Part shown: in pieces, positions 9,001-15,440 of the stretch
Numbering within the stretch: the first letter of the stretch is position 1
Layout: every line of letters starts with the position of its first letter
Assembly (NCBI GenBank): GCA_964352535.1
Contig: CAYGSW010000106.1
Coordinates: 1-18,495, forward strand
Source of the DNA: Granulosicoccus sp964352535
Lineage (GTDB): Bacteria > Pseudomonadota > Gammaproteobacteria > Granulosicoccales > Granulosicoccaceae
Direction: 5' to 3'
DNA length: 18,495 nt
The notes under the pieces: generated by a model
What the model saw: the letters and a program-made list of their open reading frames with translations, nothing else
Database searches by the model: none
What the model was told of the DNA's origin: nothing
Made by a program: the position numbers and the translations under genes

Positions 9001-10382
9001 CCAACCGGTGTAGCTATTGAGTAGGATACTGTATGAGTAGAATTCTGAAAACTATTACCATTCGGATCGGCAACGGTCCTTTCTTTAACAGCTGGACGAT
9101 GCGTAGAACTATCGTATGGCAATGACTTGTAGTTTTTTTCCTTAAGTAATTGGTATTTGTAAGTTGTTTTTGCACCTGTAGGAATGCTGACTTCTATCAT
9201 AGGCAAATAGAGCGTTCGAGACTTTAGAATACGTTCTTCAGAAAGTAGATCGTTGTTGCTATTCCGTGTGCCTTCGTGACTTGACATAGTGTAGTACTGG
9301 TCGTATTCAAAGTCCCAATGCGATCCGTCTTTCAACAGAACTTGGCTCAATTCACACTGTGTACGTGTGTACGGAGCCTGATATGCTATGTTTCGCGTCT
9401 TATACTTATAGAATACTTCGTTATTAGGCGCGGCGCTGGATCCCACTCGGTCCAAAAGGTGAGGGCAGATTGCTGAGCCACCTGAACGATATGTAAAATT
9501 GACCTTTCTATCGGTAGTAGAACCATCGTCCAGCGTGATGCTATTGAGTCGTTGCTTATTTCGAATGACGTGGTTTGATGATATAAATAGATTTGCCAAC
9601 GGTGGAAGCACCTGTCCATTAGTCTGTGGGCTATCAACATACTCGTAGGAAATAGTACTACCGTGCTTCTCTATGGTCTCCGCGAAAAGCACATAGGTTA
9701 CGGTATAGACGCCATCATCTCCTCCTCTACTCGGATACCATTCCGTCACACCAGTTGTAAAGCTGGTTCCATCAGGCGAATGTACAATAAACTTATCTGA
9801 ACCTGCACCTCCACAGCTCACGTACCAGTTGTCGTTGCTAATAAATAAGGCATTGGACGGAAATTTTGAAAGCAGTGCATTTTGAAGAACATGTCGCTTT
9901 AGCAATCGCACCATGCCACCAGGATGTTCGAATCGAATATCACCGCCGTCAATGCTTTTGTTCCATGTACTGCAGTTCAGAGTTCGTGCCGCAGGACTTT
10001 TGTACTCGCTTGACGTTACCCCCACAGCTATACTCAAGCGAGGATTACCAAGCGACATTGTTCCTAGCGCGTATGGATAGGCTTGTGGGGTTTCTTCATG
10101 TTGACGCGTGATCGCAATTGATAAAGCCCCATTGCCGGTAATGCTCATGTCGGTTGATCGATGACCAATCTTACCTGTCAGTGGAGCGTAGGTTTCCCCT
10201 GGGATTGGCACTGCAAACAGATCAGTGCCAGTTGCGGTAATGTGACGATTACCTGCATCATCCGCTGCTGAATCCTCCTCTTGTGCGAACACACTGTTCG
10301 TACAGAATATCAACAGTGATATAAGTATGGACCAAATGGTCACCGTAGAGCGAAGAGTGGGATCGAGGCTGGCCGATGGCAT
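6060..10382 (-). CDS. secreted YD-repeat (Rhs) shell protein with C-terminal calcium-binding repeats
   Basis: A 1440-residue Rhs/YD-repeat protein. A signal peptide at about residues 12-33 (VTIWSILISLLIFCTNSVFA) implies Sec export rather than a PAAR-type VI loading domain. A long beta-rich N-terminal half is followed by many YD repeats, e.g. YDSMGRMNKTW, YDALGRVVQIVER, YDQYGRTV, YDAVDRIITENRSGN, YDGLNRLITAS, YDANGNITSTS, which fold into a hollow shell. Residues about 1353-1414 are thrombospondin type-3/EF-hand-like calcium repeats (DSDTDGVPD, DADGDGLSNLNEY, DSDNNGIGD). It stops at 1440 without the core motifs (LLGS, RYFDP, DPDG), which are instead in the separate downstream gene at 4401-5474. 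Either a natural two-part system or an ancestral gene split by rearrangement. Confidence 0.9.
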   Translation of the reverse strand: MPSASLDPTLRSTVTIWSILISLLIFCTNSVFAQEEDSAADDAGNRHITATGTDLFAVPIPGETYAPLTGKIGHRSTDMSITGNGALSIAITRQHEETPQAYPYALGTMSLGNPRLSIAVGVTSSEYKSPAARTLNCSTWNKSIDGGDIRFEHPGGMVRLLKRHVLQNALLSKFPSNALFISNDNWYVSCGGAGSDKFIVHSPDGTSFTTGVTEWYPSRGGDDGVYTVTYVLFAETIEKHGSTISYEYVDSPQTNGQVLPPLANLFISSNHVIRNKQRLNSITLDDGSTTDRKVNFTYRSGGSAICPHLLDRVGSSAAPNNEVFYKYKTRNIAYQAPYTRTQCELSQVLLKDGSHWDFEYDQYYTMSSHEGTRNSNNDLLSEERILKSRTLYLPMIEVSIPTGAKTTYKYQLLKEKNYKSLPYDSSTHRPAVKERTVADPNGNSFQNSTHTVSYSIATPVGKPLLAQRQIFTSGLRYHKLLFNRVDRISNPKSTVPSEVSARARSSKLKSHYVYAIDSKTPLSGIEHEYDEKRNFLDANKYSIQHSRAREWVLNASRDNLVKSTIHFDGNVFEKRWRGFDIYNQPSFIDEHNVSTDEKRSSWIRYDNNYANKNGWIVGLIDRIYTGTYIDDVTVGNDKIVIQRTYNSDGQLASETDQGFTTSFGYNPYGALTSSTDGRNNTTMYKEYNNGVAKRVAVSGGVDSVTSAYVTGRIYKTIDEAGVRLDYRYDSMGRMNKTWKAGDTRTKVTTYHPTWHDPNHWRYRSKKELNESGWSRFTYYDALGRVVQIVERDTSDGTTDMRKKTVYDQYGRTVNNSYASASDLGGGTWPGVNRTYDAVDRIITENRSGNAGEVSYCYGKLCNAHFGTNGKIDFGYARKDEDGYITVYNFRALGNASTHEVSEIHQMIDDTEWVGTWLDRNIHGFITKVLQGANRGNATVRTYTPFAMSSTLTMLPGSETHPEFGTRVVNGYDGAGNMTQVSNFSSNMLTYTYTNRNQLDTVSASDGSYSVDYDYLPNGFLQKMSTPNSAWTYVYKPGYALLESEALTIDGQTLSLSYTYDNVDNLSTLTYPNGTVATYRYNGFGQPVSLTVDSGEGAVEFADGALYFPNGQLRLMNMSNGLTFSSTQNLRTLPQQLKVSKFGAPPPLDLVYLYDARQNIKNVGNYFYHYSGGGGITATYDGLNRLITASGSAWGPNGVVYEYDLLGNIKRASLDGYALTYTYPGSSNLLSSVTVEGDHTKARNYSNIQYDANGNITSTSDMDSMSYDEMNQMLTSSHYTGTDGEVEISNRYDGQGFRVKAVLEKDGRTKSTYSLYSQSGNLMFEQDVESGEQRNHLFFNGKSIATLGTHNSTDSDTDGVPDYFERLHGMDPYLAIDALEDADGDGLSNLNEYLVGSLVMSADSDNNGIGDEIEYEILDGASHSLPNPHWQVPVTFLLMVH

Positions 10383-10753
10383 GATATGTGAGTTCCAGAC
10401 TAGTGATTACTATTGATAAGAGACGTAAAACTCAGAATGAAACTGTGAATTCCCCAATACGAGGCGGTCGCATTCACACAGACACACCGCTTGATTTCAA
10501 TCTGACACGAACATAGTTTCTGAACCTGAGTTTAACGACGAAGCCCAGTTCTGGAGTTCCGTCATTGCAGAAAGTAACTTGTGCAGCATTTTCTCGAGAG
10601 AGTGAACTCCCTAAAACCATAGCTTTCAGCTTAGGTCATAAATGCTCAGATGAAAATAGACTAACGTGGGATTCAGTATTGCGTTTGGTGCAATAACTGT
10701 CATGTTGTTACTTGCGGACACGTACAACCCTTGTTTGAAGGAATTAAGTGGCC
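10383..10753. other. intergenic, no gene seen
   Basis: 371 bases between the Rhs shell start and the LysR frame. It must carry the leftward Rhs promoter, but I see no convincing promoter boxes, and only a weak GGA ribosome site before 10382. No RNA gene or repeat was recognised. Confidence 0.6.
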
Positions 10754-11702
10754 CTAATTAATAGCGATCAGTTTTCTGTTGCTTATGACATGGATCCCTT
10801 GAATACCCATCAACCTGGTCCGCATATTCTCAACAAAATGACCTATACGCTCATTTCGGTAGGATCCACCAAGGTATGAAGCGTTGAGTGACAAGGGAAG
10901 CGGCTTCCAATCACAAGCCATCTCTACAAGCTGCCCAGACTCAATATCAGATCCTACAAGCCATCGTGGCAGAATCCCAAATCCCAGTCCCTGATTAACA
11001 GCAGCATGCAAAGCAAAGCAAAGCAAACAGATTATTAGTTGACATAACCACGCTTGGCCTGATCATTCTTAGTCTGTCTCCGATGCTAAAACGCAGTTCG
11101 ATTTTGACATCATTAACAGAGCCCAAAGCGATGTATGGCAGCGTTTCCAAATGTCGCGGTGTACAAACCCCCGATACTCCGGCAAGCTCAGAAGAGCATA
11201 CAAGCACCTGTTCAATGATGGCCATCTCGCTGCTCACTAAGTTGTCATCATGGCTATCCCCAAAATGCATCCAAAGATCACAGCCTGCTTCAGTGAATTT
11301 CAATTGCTCGTCACACAATATCCACACTATTCCAACATCTTCGTTTTCTAATCTAAAATCTACCGCAATCGTTGTCATAAACTGTTGCCCAATACCCAAG
11401 GGTGCAACAATTCTCAACGAACTCGCTTTACCAGTATCATGACTACGGTACCGATCCTCGAAACGACGCCAGCAGTTCAAGAGAACCTTGGCATCGTGCA
11501 AGAAACTCTGCCCTGTTTGTGTCAATGCTAGACTGTGCGTGTTGCGATGTATCAGGTGTTTTTTTAGCATACCCTCCAGCTTCTTCAGCTTCCGACTAGC
11601 CGTCGAAGATCCAACACCCATGTCTTCAGCCGCTTGCCCGATGGAGCGAGTTTCCGCTATACGCACAAATGTTTCAACAAGATCTATCCTATCGGTCTTC
11701 AT
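10754..11702 (-). pseudogene. LysR-family transcriptional regulator, frame broken at a (TTTGC)4 repeat
   Basis: DNA-binding regulator. The first frame (11702 to 10995) has a typical LysR N-terminus: winged helix-turn-helix at about residues 16-45 (ARSIGQ-like: IGQAAEDMGVGSSTASRKLK), then the start of the effector-binding domain. It continues in another frame to 10754 with HAAVNQGLGFGILPRWLVGS, the conserved late segment of the same domain. The two frames meet at four TTTGC copies (11008-11027). With two or five copies they would join in frame to give LFALHAAV, a protein of about 312 residues, normal for the family. As sequenced, the product lacks its last ~80 residues. It could be a dead gene, a phase-variable gene or an assembly error. 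No divergent target gene is apparent. Confidence 0.85.
11008..11027. repeat. pentanucleotide tandem repeat (GCAAA)4 in the LysR gene
   Basis: Four perfect GCAAA copies (TTTGC on the coding strand). The copy number decides the reading frame of the regulator: 2, 5 or 8 copies are in frame, 4 is not. Slippage during replication could change it. Confidence 0.95.
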
Positions 11703-12114
11703 GGCGTTTATTTATCTACTTCAGACGCCAAACGAACGTCTACGAATGATCACGATAATCGTCAGCCGATTCGTCCAAGCACCGACAATTTTTAGTAGTG
11801 TAACTATAGTGCGAGGTTCTGGCACACACTCTGCGCATTGTTGACACGCGTTTACATTTCATAGGGTTTATTGGAATTCATTCAGTATTAGTCGCTTTGA
11901 TCAATGCATGGAATAGGAATGAACCAAAAATTATCGAACTAAAGCAGTTGAAGCCACATATTGCCATCTGAAGCTCGGCGAGATGGCAGCAATACTAGAA
12001 GACAACTCTCTTACACTGAGGCTAATGCGAACAATGGTTTAAGAGAGATAAACATCAAATAGATGAATCGACCCTGCAGGGGGTGATAGAGGCTGCACAT
12101 GTGTTTGTGGCAGA
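11703..12114. other. intergenic, one stem-loop, no gene seen
   Basis: 412 bases upstream of the LysR start. TGCCATCT and AGATGGCA (11962-11988) form an 8-bp stem with an 11-base loop, without a T-run, so not a clear terminator. I see no coding homology. Confidence 0.55.
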
Positions 12115-12432
12115 TTAGTTATCGTAATTCTTGCCCGCTGTTCTCAGCACCTGTTTGACTTCTTGCTCAGTCACGTCTTGATAGATGGTCGTAGTCGCAG
12201 CTGATTTATGGCCTAGAACTTTCTGAACGGTTTTCAAATGTTCACCTTGATCATGCAGTAAGTTTGTTGCCAGTGTACGACGCCCAGAATGACTGCTGGC
12301 GCGATCGATTCCTGACCATTTACGTAGCATCGTGGCCATATGATCCTGCAGGGTATTCGGGCTGTAGAATCCACCTTTCTGGGACAATAACCAGTTAGAC
12401 AACCGCGTTAGTGCCCGAGTGCGTTTCCGACC
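12115..12432 (-). pseudogene. tyrosine recombinase/integrase, C-terminal fragment
   Basis: The remains of a phage/XerC-type integrase. The frame is open from just after a TAA at about 12434 and codes for SPNTLQDHMATMLRKWSGI, then ASSHSGRRTLATNLL (catalytic His and second Arg) and VQKVLGHKSAATTTIYQDV (second His and nucleophilic Tyr). The N-terminal DNA-binding domain and the first catalytic arginine are absent, so it cannot be active. Numbering from the TTG at 12402, the residues are H38, R41, H65 and Y74. It lies about 60 bases from a tRNA-Phe-like relic on the same strand, which fits a decayed integration junction. Confidence 0.85.
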
Positions 12433-12493
12433 TTATCGGCAGTTCAGCGAAGACTCAGCCATAATAAAGAGCTTTGCAGTATGGAATTTACAA

Positions 12494-12575
12494 TGGTGGC
12501 CAGGAACAGAATCGAGCCGGCAGCCGTGCTGTGCCGACAAAGGGATTTTCAGTCCTCGATACACTCCACCTTGCT
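12494..12575 (-). pseudogene. degenerate tRNA-Phe(GAA)-like sequence, possible old attachment site
   Basis: On the minus strand it contains GGACTGAAAATCCC, the anticodon arm of tRNA-Phe with the GAA anticodon. Then come TGTCGGCA and the 3' end TCGATTCTGTTCCTGGCCACCA-like segment (one change from common gammaproteobacterial tRNA-Phe), with the encoded CCA at 12494. About 14 extra bases sit in the T-arm, and the 5' acceptor and D-arm are not intact, so it should not be a working tRNA. Integrases often use tRNA 3' ends, and an integrase fragment is adjacent. Confidence 0.5.
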
Positions 12576-12800
12576 ATCAATTTCAACAGCTTAATGAGCA
12601 ATGTCTGCTTTTGATGCACGACAGTGCTCAAGCGTGTCTATGGAATGCATAAATATTTGAACCAAACCGTACCAGTATTCTATTCCGCCAGCTGATGTGG
12701 CTTATACACCTGCACGTCGGCATTAACCGATGTGAGGTATTTGCACCATACGGATCCAGACCACGGACGTGTTGTGGTACTGCTCGGTTGACTGCCCGAA

Positions 12801-13553
12801 TTAGTGTGTCATCGCATAAACCAATACATTAATACCCAGCATAACAGCGTAGGTTGAAAAGTGTGATGGATACCGTGGGTTATCTGCCCATTCCCATGCA
12901 TCACCAAGATCAGTATTCCAGTTAATCAGAACCATTAACCGACCCTCTTTATCGAAAATTCCTCGTACGTAAGGCACAGTGCCATCCGCTTCGTGTGTAA
13001 TGCCTTTACTCTCAAACTCAATACCGTTGTGTAAATTGGGTACCTGTATGATTTCCTCAATATCAAAGACTACATGAAACAGTGGGTGTGTTAGCGGAAT
13101 GTCAACAATATCCAGATCAGGGAAGACTTTCTGCATCTGTTCCGAAAAATTGCTCCAGGCCCAACTTCCCCAGAAATCATCAATGAAAAGAAAACCGCCG
13201 GATAACAGATAGTCTCTGAGTGCATCGATTTCAGCGTTATTGAGCTGCATGGCGCCAACTTCCAACGCATAGATAAACGGCAGCTCGCGCAACTGAGGAT
13301 CGGTCAGCTTTACTGCGTTTTCCTCCGGAGAGGCATCGATAATGCTGAGTCGCTCGAGTGCGTAAAGAAAATGACGATCAGCTTTGGGGAAATCAATAGA
13401 CCAGCTGCCGCCCAGCTCTTCACCGACGCTGAAATCATCGCTGTACATGCCACGAGTAAAATAGAATTCATGGTCCAGTGGCTTTTGTGCATGAAGCGCA
13501 CTTGAGGCGAGAAGCAAGCTGAACCCGATGTATCTAATCCAACCCAAGATCAC
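12801..13553 (-). CDS. secreted DUF4159-domain protein
   Basis: A 250-residue protein with an N-terminal signal peptide (IGFSLLLASSALHAQ). The body matches the DUF4159 family: FYFTRGMYSDDF, SIDFPKADRHFLYALERLS, LTDPQLRELPFIYALEVG, then LRDYLLSGGFLFIDDFWGSW, PLTHPLFHVVFDI and the late NPRYPSHFSTYAVMLGINVLVYAMTH. The fold is thought to be glutamine-amidotransferase-like, but the biochemical role is unknown. The start is GTG at 13553, chosen because the signal peptide follows directly; no strong ribosome site is visible. DUF4159 genes often sit with MoxR/DUF58 genes, which are absent here. Confidence 0.85.
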   Translation of the reverse strand: MILGWIRYIGFSLLLASSALHAQKPLDHEFYFTRGMYSDDFSVGEELGGSWSIDFPKADRHFLYALERLSIIDASPEENAVKLTDPQLRELPFIYALEVGAMQLNNAEIDALRDYLLSGGFLFIDDFWGSWAWSNFSEQMQKVFPDLDIVDIPLTHPLFHVVFDIEEIIQVPNLHNGIEFESKGITHEADGTVPYVRGIFDKEGRLMVLINWNTDLGDAWEWADNPRYPSHFSTYAVMLGINVLVYAMTH

Positions 13554-13793
13554 AGTGGTAACTGGTCTGGTAGTCAGAAAGAAAGCGTTCTCGAATAAAT
13601 CGCAGCGAAGATATCGATACGCGCCTGTGGAGCCGGTGTCTGCCTATCACGTATTGTCAAAAGGCGGCTGCCATGGCGGAGTTTGTTCAAGTTGCTGTAC
13701 GGCTGCACTTTCCAAAACAACCAAAAGGCTGCTGTTGTGACGCTCACACAAGTGCGTTGACGCTACTACAACTATTTCTTGGTTTGAACACAT

Positions 13794-14324
13794 TTATTCG
13801 GGAGTAAGGACAACGTCCCATTGCCCGTACATCATTACCTCACCGTTGGTACTACTTTCTTCGAGGAAAATTGCGTTAGGGTCGTCCGGATTCACTTTGG
13901 GATCGTCTTTGAAGTAAAACTCTGTATCCAGATACCGAAATCCAGGATGATCGATATAGACGTGCACGTGGCTAAGGCGATGGCTGTTGCCTGGAATAAC
14001 AGATCCGAACTGGTACACACCTCTCTCATTGGTCGTAAGCACCCCTTGGTGGTAGCTTCTATCCATGCCCTCGCTGTCTGCGTGTCTGAATCGTATGCTT
14101 ACGTTTGGCACAGGTGTGCCATCCGTGCTGGTTACACGTCCGCGAATGCGCATCCGCTGGCCGCTGTCACCGGGCTTCCAGAGTTCTAGCATTGTCGGCT
14201 TTGCAGTTTCCTCCAGGCTCTGCTGCGGGCTGGTCTTGTCCTGCGCAGTAGCTCCCGAAGACAACAACAGGCCGAGAAAAAGAAGGCCTGCATACTGCGC
14301 CAGTTGTTTTGTATTTCTAGCCAT
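13794..14324 (-). CDS. secreted intradiol-dioxygenase-like protein
   Basis: A 176-residue protein with a signal peptide (AGLLFLGLLLSSGATAQ). The mature part resembles the catalytic beta-sandwich of intradiol ring-cleavage dioxygenases: MRIRGRVTSTDGTPVPNVSI, FRHADSEG, TTNERGVYQFGSVIPG, SHVHVYIDHPGFRYLDTEFYF. The family's iron is held by two Tyr and two His. The His pair is present (HVH). The Tyr normally found in the PGxY position before it is replaced in PGNSHRLSHVHV, so classical activity is doubtful. The start is one base after the stop of the upstream gene (TGAGATG), giving tight coupling. Known secreted relatives exist; the substrate cannot be predicted. Confidence 0.7.
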   Translation of the reverse strand: MARNTKQLAQYAGLLFLGLLLSSGATAQDKTSPQQSLEETAKPTMLELWKPGDSGQRMRIRGRVTSTDGTPVPNVSIRFRHADSEGMDRSYHQGVLTTNERGVYQFGSVIPGNSHRLSHVHVYIDHPGFRYLDTEFYFKDDPKVNPDDPNAIFLEESSTNGEVMMYGQWDVVLTPE

Positions 14325-14325
14325 C

Positions 14326-14661
14326 TCAGGTTACCGTGACTTCGACATTAACGCTGACTCTAACTTCCTTGCATTCCATTTGCAATTGACTGTTCGCAAG
14401 CGGATCAGCACGTTCTGTCTGTTGTGTCATAGGGTCTCGATACTCCGATTTGAATATCTTACAACGTTGTACGTGTAGTTCGTCGATGTAGTGTACCGTG
14501 ATTCGCATACGCTGTCGGTTGTTTACATGTATAGAAGGAAGCTCGGCATCGTAGTGCTTCTTGAACCATTTGCTCACCGTCATCGGCGGATTCTCTGAGC
14601 GTGCACAAGAGTTATGGCGGATCGGTAAGCCGATGGGCAACTCGCGCATTGCCTCACTCAT
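14326..14661 (-). CDS. uncharacterised protein, first gene of a two-gene unit
   Basis: About 111 residues from the ATG at 14661, preferred over the upstream ATG at 14691 because AGGT lies 6 bases before it. No signal peptide or membrane segment. It carries NNRQRMRITVHYIDELHVQRCKI-like and MECKEVRVSVNVEVTVT stretches, the latter a likely beta-strand end. I do not recognise the family. The stop overlaps the start region of the dioxygenase-like gene (1-base spacing), so the two are probably translated together. Confidence 0.6.
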   Translation of the reverse strand: MSEAMRELPIGLPIRHNSCARSENPPMTVSKWFKKHYDAELPSIHVNNRQRMRITVHYIDELHVQRCKIFKSEYRDPMTQQTERADPLANSQLQMECKEVRVSVNVEVTVT

Positions 14662-14666
14662 TTTAT

Positions 14667-14672
14667 TACCTG
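14667..14672 (-). promoter_or_regulatory. ribosome binding site supporting the start at 14661
   Basis: AGGT-type Shine-Dalgarno 6 bases before the inner ATG; the outer ATG at 14691 lacks one. Confidence 0.45.
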
Positions 14673-14734
14673 ACCATAGACGTTGCCTCATGTAACTTGC
14701 TACCCATCAGAATGGCTGCTGGGAGCTAGATATT

Positions 14735-15356
14735 TTGGGGAGATTGACATCTGTCCCTCCACAAGTTCTCTATAACGACGCTCCCTTCTCATCGATCGGG
14801 TCCCAACGAGAATGGTTCCCCGACTTTATCGATACTATGAAGCGCTGTGACTTCTTGGCACCCATCGCCAGAGGCTTCGTTTCCTTCGCCTGCTCGCTAC
14901 CGCTGTTTGCATCCGTAATTCGCTTCCTTGCTGCGTCGGATACATCCCAGCGGGCCGGGACAGGTTTTGAGTGGTATCCAATCCACTGTTTCTTTCAGCG
15001 GAGATGACGAGATCTCCCAAGTTCCTGGATGAACCCCAGTATGCACACGCCTGTTTCTCAGACCCCGCTGGAACGCCCCACATAGATCAGTTACATGTGA
15101 TGCGTTGCTGTCTTCCGCTGTATAGAACACGTCGGCTCCAGATAGACTACCTTTCGAGGCTCAATAGCTCGGCTCATGCACTCCCTGTGTACGCTTCGCA
15201 GTACGCGTCACCATACCTCACGCAACACTCGGTTCCGGCTGGCGACCAACCTTTGCAGGACAGGACTGACACCTGTCGGGTTCAAAACCGAAGGTTTCCA
15301 TATTGCCGCTCCTGCGGCCCTTCTTTTGCCCTTCGCCAAGCTTGCTTGGCGCAACT
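14735..15356 (-). mobile_element. probable group II intron 5' fragment (domain I), maturase missing
   Basis: About 620 bases without a convincing gene. On the minus strand it begins GTTGCGCC, near the GTGCG intron start. A run of helices follows: CGCCAAG/CTTGGCG (15334-15351), GCCGC/GCGGC (15305-15318). Then ACAGGTGTCAGTCCTGT resembles the GGTGxAAGTCC element of domain I. GGAGAT/ATCTCC (15000-15017) is another helix. No reverse transcriptase frame and no domain V hairpin are present, so this would be a dead 5' remnant. It lies 85 bases downstream of the protease gene in the same orientation. Assignment is from remembered motifs, not a covariance search. Confidence 0.4.
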
Positions 15357-15366
15357 ACACGTGTAG
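15355..15366. repeat. 12-bp perfect palindrome at the intron-like boundary
   Basis: CTACACGTGTAG reads the same on both strands and sits exactly at the presumed 5' edge of the intron fragment. Confidence 0.8.
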
Positions 15367-15440
15367 ATTGAAAACTGTGATAAGGGCCAAGGCGCGCTAC
15401 ACAGGTGAAGTAAAGATAACAGCGCCGGCACACGCAAGTG

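Noticed and set aside
12680..12805. About 40-codon open frame after the DUF4159 stop (minus strand, VWCKYLTSVNADVQVYKPHQ)
   Set aside because: It looks somewhat protein-like but has no start, no ribosome site and no family I recognise.
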